NCBI GenBank assembly: GCA_002686685.1
Contig: NYYG01000023.1
Coordinates: forward strand, 7,825-14,377
Length of the DNA: 6,553 bases
DNA from: SAR116 cluster bacterium
GTDB lineage: Bacteria > Pseudomonadota > Alphaproteobacteria > Puniceispirillales > Puniceispirillaceae
Direction of reading: 5' to 3'
Shown: one piece after another, positions 1 through 6,042 of the stretch
How the letters are laid out: the number at the start of each line of letters is the position of its first letter
How positions within the stretch are numbered: position 1 is the stretch's first letter
Notes under the pieces: model-generated
Databases searched by the model: none
The model's input: only the letters and a program-made list of their open reading frames with translations
What the model was told of the DNA's origin: nothing
Position numbers and translations under genes: made by a program

Positions 1-422
1 TGGACATGCTGAACTATCATATTGCTGCAGACAATCTGCTGTTTACCGGCGATACCTTGTTTGCCATGGGGTGTGGGCGCCTGTTCGAAGGTGACGCCGC
101 CATGATGTGGGACAGCCTGTCACGACTGATGCTGCTGCCCGATGATACGATCATCTATTGCGGGCATGAATATACGGCTGCCAATGCCGATTTCGCGCTG
201 TCTGTTGACCCCGGCAATGAAGCGCTGCAGCGCCGTGCTGCTGCGGTGCGTGATCTGCGCGCCATTGACCAGCCGACCATTCCCACAATGATGGCACTGG
301 AAAAGCTGACCAACCCGTTCCTGCGCGCGGCTGATCCGGCAATCCGTCAGCATCTGGGCATGACAGATGCCGGCGACGCAGCGGTATTTGCCGAAATTCG
401 CAGCCTCAAAGACAATTTCTAG
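1..422 (+). CDS. gloB: Hydroxyacylglutathione hydrolase (glyoxalase II), C-terminal part; 5' end outside the window
   Basis: This is the second enzyme of the glyoxalase pathway. It hydrolyses S-D-lactoylglutathione to D-lactate and glutathione in the cytoplasm and so completes methylglyoxal detoxification. The reading frame is open from base 3 and ends at TAG 420-422. The ATG at 6 is internal, because the protein enters the window in mid-domain. Numbered from that methionine, TGDTLF (14-19) carries the bridging metal-ligand aspartate D16, and CGHEYT (52-57) carries the last metal-ligand histidine H54. Their 38-residue spacing fits the family (D134 and H173 in human GLO2, from memory). TNPFLR (102-107) is the conserved motif of the C-terminal glutathione-binding domain. 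The metallo-beta-lactamase THxHxDH motif and the GHT histidine should lie to the left of the window. About 139 residues are present of a usual 250 or so. The gene converges on the retinal operon and is probably unrelated to it in function. Confidence 0.92.
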   Translation, partial: DMLNYHIAADNLLFTGDTLFAMGCGRLFEGDAAMMWDSLSRLMLLPDDTIIYCGHEYTAANADFALSVDPGNEALQRRAAAVRDLRAIDQPTIPTMMALEKLTNPFLRAADPAIRQHLGMTDAGDAAVFAEIRSLKDNF

Positions 423-441
423 CCAGCCCCGTTTCAAGCAC

Positions 442-462
442 CACGGTGATTTCAGAACCGTG
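442..462. terminator. Small inverted repeat between convergent genes, possible bidirectional terminator
   Basis: The only intergenic space between gloB and fni is 42 bases (423-464). It contains CACGGT at 442-447 and its exact reverse complement ACCGTG at 457-462, separated by a 9-base loop. The repeat begins 3 bases beyond the fni stop codon and 20 bases beyond the gloB stop, where a shared terminator would be expected. The stem is only 6 bp and no clear T-run follows on either strand, so this is a weak candidate based mainly on position. Confidence 0.3.
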
Positions 463-464
463 CG

Positions 465-1538
465 TCAGTGTCCTGCCTGATAGGGATGCCCGTCCACGGT
501 GCCGCCAACCTTTGCCAGTCCGGCAAGGCTGCCCGCCCCCGTGAGGAACAGCGCAAGTCGCAACTGTTCCGTCCACTGACCGATATGGGCGCAGGCGCGT
601 TCCCTGTCCGGGCTGCCAATACCGTCATCCGAAATCGCCCGCAGGACCGCACCAGCCATCGATACCATCTCGGCACCAAGCCATAGCGCCTTTGCCGCAT
701 CCAGCCCGTTCATGACACCACCGGATGCGATAAGCCGCCCGTCCGGGATCGTCGCACGCACCGCCATAAGGGCATCAACAGTTGGCACCCCCCAATCCAG
801 GAAGGGTGTGAACAGGTCGGCATCCGCGCGCCGGGCCGCCTCTATACGTGTCCAGTTGGTGCCGCCAAGGCCGGCAACATCAACTGCATGCACCCCGACA
901 TCAAACAGGCGGCGGGCGGTCGCAGCATTGATGCCAGCACCGACCTCTTTGACAAGGATCGGGCATGCACAGGCATCCCTGACCGCCTCGATCGCCGCCA
1001 GAACGCCGCGCCAGTCTGTCTCGCCCTCGGGCTGAACCGCTTCCTGCAGCGGATTAAGATGGATGAAAAGCGCATCTGCACCGATATCCTCGACCGCACG
1101 GCGCGCCAGATCAACACCGCCATCGGCAGCAATCTGCACGCCGCCCAGATTGCCGACTAACGGCACGGATGGCGCAAGCGATCGCAATCGTGACTGGCTG
1201 CGGCCTGATTCCAGCGATGCGCGCTGCGAGCCGACCGCAAGACCAATGCCACATGCCTCTGCGGTTTCGGCCAGCGCGTCATTTATGGCATCCGCATGGT
1301 CGGTACCACCTGTCATCGAACCAATAAAAAGTGGCGCAGCCAGTTTCTTGCCCAGCCAGCTGGTACTGATGTCGATGCTGCCAAGGTCACATTCCGGCAG
1401 TGCAGAATGGTCCAGCTGTACGCGCGCAAAGCCGGCGGCGCGCCCCGACTGTGCAAGCGGGGCGGCGGCAAGGCTCAGATGCGCATTCTTGCGATCACCT
1501 GCCTTTGGCGTGCCTTTGTCTTCCGGGTCCGAGTCCAT
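465..1538 (-). CDS. fni: Type 2 isopentenyl-diphosphate delta-isomerase (FMN-dependent)
   Basis: The 357-residue protein interconverts isopentenyl and dimethylallyl diphosphate, supplying both C5 units for CrtE. It is the FMN- and NAD(P)H-dependent type 2 enzyme, a TIM barrel unrelated to the Nudix-type Idi. Family motifs appear in order: RKNAHL (16-21) near the N-terminus; GSMTGG (73-78), an FMN/substrate loop; GNLG (129-132); HLNPLQE (160-166), holding the catalytic glutamine Q165 and Mg-binding glutamate E166; KEVGAG (197-202); DVAGLGGTNW (220-229); and the phosphate-binding ASGGVMNG (271-278) followed by LGA (287-289). Length is normal for the family, and no key motif is missing. The ATG at 1536-1538 lies 5 bases after the blh stop. 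An AGG in the last blh codon (1547-1549) sits 8 bases upstream as a ribosome binding site, so translation is probably coupled to blh. This is the last gene of the operon. The symbol idi or idi2 is also used. Confidence 0.94.
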   Translation of the reverse strand: MDSDPEDKGTPKAGDRKNAHLSLAAAPLAQSGRAAGFARVQLDHSALPECDLGSIDISTSWLGKKLAAPLFIGSMTGGTDHADAINDALAETAEACGIGLAVGSQRASLESGRSQSRLRSLAPSVPLVGNLGGVQIAADGGVDLARRAVEDIGADALFIHLNPLQEAVQPEGETDWRGVLAAIEAVRDACACPILVKEVGAGINAATARRLFDVGVHAVDVAGLGGTNWTRIEAARRADADLFTPFLDWGVPTVDALMAVRATIPDGRLIASGGVMNGLDAAKALWLGAEMVSMAGAVLRAISDDGIGSPDRERACAHIGQWTEQLRLALFLTGAGSLAGLAKVGGTVDGHPYQAGH

Positions 1539-1543
1539 GGGAT

Positions 1544-2401
1544 CTACCTGCTGATGAAACGCCGCTTCAGGCTGGGCCGGGCGTTGCGCAGCAGCCCGTC
1601 TACCAGAATCATATGCGGTACGGTCAGGGCGGCAAGCCCGATAAAGACAACACGCAAGAGCGCTGATTCTGCGCTACCGGGACTGGCAAGCAGCCAAAAG
1701 GCAACCGCACCGGCCAGCCAGCTGGCAATGGTGAACAGCGCCGCCTGTGTAAAGACCATCCGGCCCGACATGCCGGCAGCAAGGCCCGACAGAACCGTGC
1801 GCACATGGCGCACCGTATGGACCAGACAGAAATACACCGCAAAACCGACCAGGGGGGGCGTGAAAACAAACAGCACCGCCAGCAATAGAAGTTCGGCAAA
1901 CCCGGCGCGCCATCGGCGGTCTGTTACCCCTTTGATAACGCAAAAGGCCAGCGCAATGGCAATGATGACAGCCAGTATTTCGAGCCCCTGCCAGACCATC
2001 TGTGTGGACCCGCCGACAAGATAGCCAAAGATCACGTCAACCTCATCGCGATGGATCAGGCTGATTCCGGCAACCACCAGACCGCCATGGGCCACCGCCT
2101 CGAGGAATCCCTCCCAGCCACCGCCTGGCCGGGCATCCCCCAGGCCAAAATGCAGCATGCTGATCACCAGAAATATCAGCAGACAGACGGCCGGCGCGGC
2201 CATCCATGCCGCCACCACCAGCGCCGCCGCCACGACATATAGCAGAACAAAGCGCAGCAACAGCACAACACGCTTTGAATAGCCCAGATAAATGGCAATC
2301 GCCCCATCGAGCGCGCCATGTGGCAGGCCTATGATGATCACCGCGGCCAGCGCCAGCAGCGTTGGCTGTGGTATGGTCGCAAGGCTTTCCATCATCTCCA
2401 T
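1544..2401 (-). CDS. blh: Brp/Blh family beta-carotene 15,15'-dioxygenase
   Basis: This integral membrane iron enzyme cleaves beta-carotene at its central double bond to give two all-trans-retinal molecules, the chromophore of microbial rhodopsins. The 285-residue protein is mostly hydrophobic, with about 7-8 likely transmembrane segments, roughly at 12-37, 45-68, 70-88, 102-116, 139-158, 169-192, 217-238 and 247-268. Family motifs are GLPHGALD (25-32), HFGLGD (84-89), HTVRH (195-199) and VPHMILVD (261-268). H28, H84, H195 and H199 match in spacing the iron-ligand histidines reported for the marine 66A03 Blh (21, 78, 188, 192, from memory). The start at 2401 overlaps the end of crtY by 10 bases. 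Met3 (2395) overlaps the crtY stop as ATGA and is an alternative start, and Met4 (2392) follows it; upstream of Met1 there is only a G-rich stretch. A run of seven G on the plus strand (1852-1858) lies inside the gene, with the frame intact. The gene makes the operon a retinal pathway rather than a pigment pathway. Confidence 0.94.
   Translation of the reverse strand: MEMMESLATIPQPTLLALAAVIIIGLPHGALDGAIAIYLGYSKRVVLLLRFVLLYVVAAALVVAAWMAAPAVCLLIFLVISMLHFGLGDARPGGGWEGFLEAVAHGGLVVAGISLIHRDEVDVIFGYLVGGSTQMVWQGLEILAVIIAIALAFCVIKGVTDRRWRAGFAELLLLAVLFVFTPPLVGFAVYFCLVHTVRHVRTVLSGLAAGMSGRMVFTQAALFTIASWLAGAVAFWLLASPGSAESALLRVVFIGLAALTVPHMILVDGLLRNARPSLKRRFISR
1547..1549 (-). promoter_or_regulatory. Probable Shine-Dalgarno core for fni, embedded in the last blh codon
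   Basis: On the minus strand AGG forms the final sense codon of blh, directly before its TAG stop, and lies 8 bases upstream of the fni ATG. This spacing supports the 1538 start and implies that ribosomes finishing blh restart on fni. The core is short, so the call is moderate. Confidence 0.4.
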
Positions 2402-3528
2402 GCCCGCCCCGCTTTCATTGTCAGCCCGGGGCTGGCCAGCAGCAGGCGCATCGCAGCCTTCACAAACATTCGTTTCGGCATGGCCATAATCACTTTCAGG
2501 CGCAGCGACCAGTCTGCCTCGCCGCTGAGGAATCGGGCGAATTGATCACCAGTCAATGCGCTTGCCATGCGCAGAAACAGATCCGGCGCGGTTTCCGGCT
2601 GGTGGCGCAAGACCCGTAACAGAACCGCATCCATCCACAAATCAACCCGCTGATGCGGTTTTGCAAAATGCAGGCTGCCGTGTGATGCCCCGGCAATGGC
2701 CCGGTCAATCTGTTTCTGGATAAAGGCAAAGGCATATCCGCTGGATGGGCGGATGGCGCCGCCATTACCACCAATGCCGGCGATCTCGGGATCATGCCGG
2801 TCCATCATGCCGAGCGGGATAACCCCGCGTTCCTGATGCGTGACCTTGTATGTGTCAACGCCGAGATGCGTTTTCAGATAACCGTCAATGGCATCGAGAT
2901 AGAATTGGTCTGGCGCCCGCCGGGGCGTGAACAGGGTTGATTCGACAAGCGCCTCGGTTGGCGAGAATGGCAACAGATAGATGAAATGCATGCCGCGTGA
3001 CTGATCCACACGAAAATCCATCAATGTGGCCGTGTCCGGCGTGAATGTCTCGCTATCGGTTTGCACCTCCAGCCCGACGAAATGCTGCAGCATCATGCCA
3101 TCCGGAACCACAGGCGGGCGACTGTCAAACCAGATGGTGGCGGGGTCATTTGGACGTGGGGGCATTGGTGCAAATCCGACACCTGCCGATGTTGCGGCAC
3201 GACGACAATCGGCGATCCAGTCAGACCGGCGCAGCGCGTGATAGGGACGTGCCTCGGCTGTCATCACCACAGCCCTGTCCTGCGACACAAGCTGCCATTT
3301 CTGCCAACGCGCAAAGGCCAGCCGGGCCGCCCGGTCCAGATGCGGCGTGCCCCAAAACCCCCAGATATGATCCTTTTCCGGACCGCCGCTGTCGGGCTGA
3401 TAGATGGTCAGGCTGTAGCCGGGCAGGTCGCGCGCCCGTGCGGCAAGGGACAGGGCGGCACACCCGTCTCCAAACACGCCCACGGGCCTGATCGCTTCCT
3501 CTGAGGAAGTTGAGCCGTCAGACGACAT
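2392..3528 (-). CDS. crtY: Lycopene beta-cyclase
   Basis: CrtY cyclises both ends of lycopene to give beta-carotene, the Blh substrate, in a non-redox reaction that needs reduced flavin. I chose the ATG at 3526-3528 (378 residues), although the frame stays open to an ATG at 3588. The shorter start has AGGG 8 bases upstream, leaves 19 residues before the nucleotide-binding loop, matches usual family length, and cuts the overlap with crtB from 71 to 11 bases. Numbered from 3528, the motifs are: N-terminal nucleotide-binding loop GDGCAA (20-25); HIWGFWG (54-60), the counterpart of the family HTWCFW motif; DFRVDQ (171-176); YLLPFSPTEALVEST (184-198), with E196 in the position of the acidic FLEET-type catalytic residue; ERGVIPLG (233-240); and GGAIRPSSGYAF (256-267). 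The nucleotide-binding region is atypical: D21 and A25 stand where glycines are usual, and Q44 where an acidic residue usually ends the second strand. The remaining motifs are intact, so I expect an active enzyme. Confidence 0.9.
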   Translation of the reverse strand: MSSDGSTSSEEAIRPVGVFGDGCAALSLAARARDLPGYSLTIYQPDSGGPEKDHIWGFWGTPHLDRAARLAFARWQKWQLVSQDRAVVMTAEARPYHALRRSDWIADCRRAATSAGVGFAPMPPRPNDPATIWFDSRPPVVPDGMMLQHFVGLEVQTDSETFTPDTATLMDFRVDQSRGMHFIYLLPFSPTEALVESTLFTPRRAPDQFYLDAIDGYLKTHLGVDTYKVTHQERGVIPLGMMDRHDPEIAGIGGNGGAIRPSSGYAFAFIQKQIDRAIAGASHGSLHFAKPHQRVDLWMDAVLLRVLRHQPETAPDLFLRMASALTGDQFARFLSGEADWSLRLKVIMAMPKRMFVKAAMRLLLASPGLTMKAGRAWR

Positions 3529-4450
3529 AAGGAAGACCCTGCAGACTGCTGTGAAGCGACGGGTCATGCAGCCCGCGGCGCGGCGCAAACCGGTCTGTCA
3601 GCGTGAGCATGGCCCGCAGCGAACAGCCGGCCTTGGTCGCACTGCTGGTGACCTGTCTGCCGGCATGCCACGCATGACCCGCATCGGCAAGCTGGACACC
3701 GATCTGGCGATAGACGCGCGCCGCAACGGCAATCGCCAGATGCGCGCGAATTGGCAAATAGCCATAGCCGCGACGTCCACTGGCATAAAATGTCTCGGCC
3801 AGTGCCAACAACCGTTTGACCGCCATTGTGACCTGCTGTGCCACCGGCCCTTCAGGGCGCGCGGCCGCCTCGGCAATGGTCGCCGGACAGGCACCACCAA
3901 CCCAGTCGCCTGGAATATAGCGCCGGTTCATTTCTGCATCTTCCAGCACATCACGGGCAATATTGGTCAGCTGCATGGCAATACCCAGATCGATGGCATG
4001 GGCACGGGCTGCCTCGTCATGACAATCCAGGACATGGCACATCAACAGCCCCACGGTCCCGGCAACGCGGTACGCATAGCGCAGCAGTTCCGTCTCGTTG
4101 GCAAGCGCCACTTCCGGCTTCTGGTCATCCAGCAAGCCGTCAATCAGGGCAACAATCACATCCGGCGGAAAAGCGCGTTGGTGCATGAAATCATGAAAAC
4201 CGGCATAGGCAGGATCCGCCCCGGGGCGACCGGCCAAGAGATCGGCGCGAATGACCTGAAGACGCGCGGGGCCTGCCGCGATATCACCATCAGCCATATC
4301 ATCAAGAACCCGGCAAAAGGCATAGAGCCGGGCGGCATCATACCCCATGCGCTGGCCCAAAAAGCGCCGCGCCCAATGGAAACTCCTGCCATTCGCGGCA
4401 AGTGATTCCTCGGATGTCAGCCGTTCATTCGACATGTCGTGCCGCAACAT
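3518..4450 (-). CDS. crtB: Phytoene synthase
   Basis: CrtB condenses two geranylgeranyl diphosphates head to head, via prephytoene diphosphate, to give the colourless C40 phytoene. The 310-residue protein is an all-helical isoprenoid synthase of the squalene/phytoene synthase family. The first aspartate-rich motif is DDMAD (50-54), preceded by YAFCRVLD-type sequence. YRVAGTVG (127-134) is the conserved central helix. The second metal-binding motif lies in LTNIARDVLEDA (161-172), with N163, D167 and D171, followed by the conserved RYIP (177-180). YLPIR (231-235) marks the C-terminal part. All diphosphate- and Mg-binding residues I can identify are present. The start is uncertain: the ATG at 4450 lies 22 bases after the crtI stop, but the ATG at 4435 (Met6) gives a more typical N-terminus, and neither has a clear Shine-Dalgarno sequence. 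The 3' end overlaps crtY by 11 bases, which suggests coupled translation. Confidence 0.93.
   Translation of the reverse strand: MLRHDMSNERLTSEESLAANGRSFHWARRFLGQRMGYDAARLYAFCRVLDDMADGDIAAGPARLQVIRADLLAGRPGADPAYAGFHDFMHQRAFPPDVIVALIDGLLDDQKPEVALANETELLRYAYRVAGTVGLLMCHVLDCHDEAARAHAIDLGIAMQLTNIARDVLEDAEMNRRYIPGDWVGGACPATIAEAAARPEGPVAQQVTMAVKRLLALAETFYASGRRGYGYLPIRAHLAIAVAARVYRQIGVQLADAGHAWHAGRQVTSSATKAGCSLRAMLTLTDRFAPRRGLHDPSLHSSLQGLPYVV
3537..3540 (-). promoter_or_regulatory. Shine-Dalgarno site supporting the 3528 start of crtY
   Basis: On the minus strand AGGG lies 8 bases upstream of the ATG at 3526-3528, inside the last codons of crtB. It is the main sequence evidence for preferring this start over the in-frame ATGs at 3588 and 3567. 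Confidence 0.5.
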
Positions 4451-4472
4451 GGCATCGCCGGGCGACTGGCTT

Positions 4473-6032
4473 TCAGCCGCTTGAACGATCCTGCTGCTCC
4501 TCCTCCTCGATCAGCCGTTCAACAACCTTAGCAGAACACAGCACACCTGGCATCCCGGCACCTGGATGTGCGCCTGCGGCAGCAAAATACAGATTGGAAA
4601 TATGCGGGTCGCGATTGTGATACCGGAACCAGGCAGACTGCACAAATAGCGGAGCAATCGAAAAGCCGGCCCCATGCATCGACCGATAATCATCGCGAAA
4701 ATCTTCCGGGGTCATCCAGAAATCATCTGTAATCACGTCGCCCAGACCGGGCATGATGGTGCGATCCAGCGCTGTCACAATCCTGTCGCGGAGCGCAGGC
4801 CCTTCTGTCTTCCAGTCAACATCACCAAGCAAATTGGGTACCGGGCACAGAACGTAGAAACTGTCACATCCATCTGGTGCAAAGCTCTTGTCGGTCGCTG
4901 TCGGACGGTGCAGATAAAGCGAAAAATCATCCGCCAGAATTTTGCGATCAAAAATATCGGCCAGCAATTCCCGATAGCGCGGCCCCATCCAGATCGTGTG
5001 ATGCGCCACATCGTCATAGGTTTTGCGGGTGCCAAAAAACAGCACATACAAACCCATCGAATATTGTGTCAGGGCTTCTGGCAGCGCCTTTTTGCGCCGG
5101 CTTTCCTGCGGCATCATCTGGCGATATACGGTTGGCGGATCGCCATTGCAGATCACCCTGTCAGCATCGTAGCGGCGCCCGTCGACAGCGACTGCCCCGG
5201 TCACCTGTGCACCCTGCTGGACAATATGGTCGATATCCACGCCCAGCTGCACCGATACGCCGGCACGCTCCAGCAACCGATGCAGTTCAGCCACAAGCTT
5301 GCCAGTGCCTCCCATACAGAAGAACACGCCCCACTGACGTTCCAGATAGTGGATCAGCGCATAGATGGATGTCGTACTGAACGGGTTGCCGCCGACAAGC
5401 AGCGGATGGATCGAAAAGGCCTGCCGCAGCAGCGGATGACGGATATGGCTGTTCACAAGCCCGGTGACCGTGCGGTAGCTGCGCAGGCGCAGCAAGGCCG
5501 GGATCTGGCCCAGCATGCTGGTAAAGCGGGTGAAGGGCTTGTCAGCCAGCTTTTCAAAACCGACTTCGAAAATGGCCTTGGACGTCTTCAGTAGCCGGGC
5601 GTAACCCTTGATATCCTTTTCGTCGAAACGCGCGATTTCAGCATTGGTGTCTTCAATACCCGGCCGATAGTCAAATTGCTGCCCGTCGTCGAAATGGAAA
5701 CGATACCAGGGGTCGAGCGGCCGAAATTCGAGATAATCCTCGCGGCGCTCGCCGAACAGCTCGAACAGCTCGTCAAACAGAAATGGTGCGGTAATCACCG
5801 TCGGGCCGGCATCATGGCGAAAGCCACCCCGTTCAAAGACCTGCGCACGCCCGCCAATGGCCTGCAGCCGGTCGACAAGCGTGACCGAATAGCCACGCGC
5901 ACGCATCCGCAGGGCCGCGGCAATACCGCCAAACCCGGCGCCAATCACAAGAACGTCGCTTTTCCGCGGTGAGGTTGAGGCCCCGGCCGGTTCGGCAGGG
6001 GCTGTTGATTTGACGATGGGAGCCGCAGTCAT
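4473..6032 (-). CDS. crtI: Phytoene desaturase (lycopene-forming, CrtI type)
   Basis: This FAD-dependent, membrane-associated oxidoreductase introduces double bonds into phytoene, very likely four to give lycopene, the substrate of the next enzyme CrtY. The 519-residue protein has an N-terminal FAD-binding Rossmann motif GAGFGG (31-36) with LVDR (52-55) at the end of the second strand, then GGRA (60-63) and DAGPTVI (74-80), both CrtI hallmarks. The central GGTGKLVAEL (241-250) and the C-terminal signature AGAHPGAGMPG (486-496), part of the bacterial-type phytoene dehydrogenase pattern, complete the family set. An extension of about 25 residues rich in Ala, Pro, Ser and Thr precedes the Rossmann strand. 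No later ATG or GTG gives a shorter start with the strand intact, so the extension looks real. The acidic tail EEEEQQ (509-514) is hydrophilic. The ATG at 6030-6032 lies 10 bases after the crtE stop, with only a weak GGA upstream, consistent with an operon. The number of desaturation steps is inferred from context. Confidence 0.96.
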   Translation of the reverse strand: MTAAPIVKSTAPAEPAGASTSPRKSDVLVIGAGFGGIAAALRMRARGYSVTLVDRLQAIGGRAQVFERGGFRHDAGPTVITAPFLFDELFELFGERREDYLEFRPLDPWYRFHFDDGQQFDYRPGIEDTNAEIARFDEKDIKGYARLLKTSKAIFEVGFEKLADKPFTRFTSMLGQIPALLRLRSYRTVTGLVNSHIRHPLLRQAFSIHPLLVGGNPFSTTSIYALIHYLERQWGVFFCMGGTGKLVAELHRLLERAGVSVQLGVDIDHIVQQGAQVTGAVAVDGRRYDADRVICNGDPPTVYRQMMPQESRRKKALPEALTQYSMGLYVLFFGTRKTYDDVAHHTIWMGPRYRELLADIFDRKILADDFSLYLHRPTATDKSFAPDGCDSFYVLCPVPNLLGDVDWKTEGPALRDRIVTALDRTIMPGLGDVITDDFWMTPEDFRDDYRSMHGAGFSIAPLFVQSAWFRYHNRDPHISNLYFAAAGAHPGAGMPGVLCSAKVVERLIEEEEQQDRSSG

Positions 6033-6042
6033 TGTCCGGCGG

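Noticed and set aside
6..8. ATG as the start codon of gloB
   Set aside because: The protein would lack the THxHxDH metal site; the frame is open to the left edge, and this methionine falls inside the metallo-beta-lactamase fold.
1852..1858. Run of seven G inside blh as a possible phase-variation or frameshift site
   Set aside because: The frame is intact on both sides and encodes plausible sequence (TPPLVG); a single short G-run in GC-rich DNA is not evidence of programmed slippage.
1296..2024. A 242-residue open frame on the plus strand, antisense to fni and blh
   Set aside because: It spans two well-supported genes and their junction, and its Ser/Thr/Arg/Ala-rich composition resembles an antisense translation.
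3551..4405. A 284-residue open frame on the plus strand, antisense to crtB
   Set aside because: It lies inside crtB, which has all its family motifs; the antisense product has no domain-like features and no ribosome binding evidence.
4674..5594. A 306-residue open frame on the plus strand, antisense to crtI
   Set aside because: It lies wholly inside a clear crtI, has no recognisable motif, is unusually rich in His, Gln and Arg, and looks like a codon-bias shadow.
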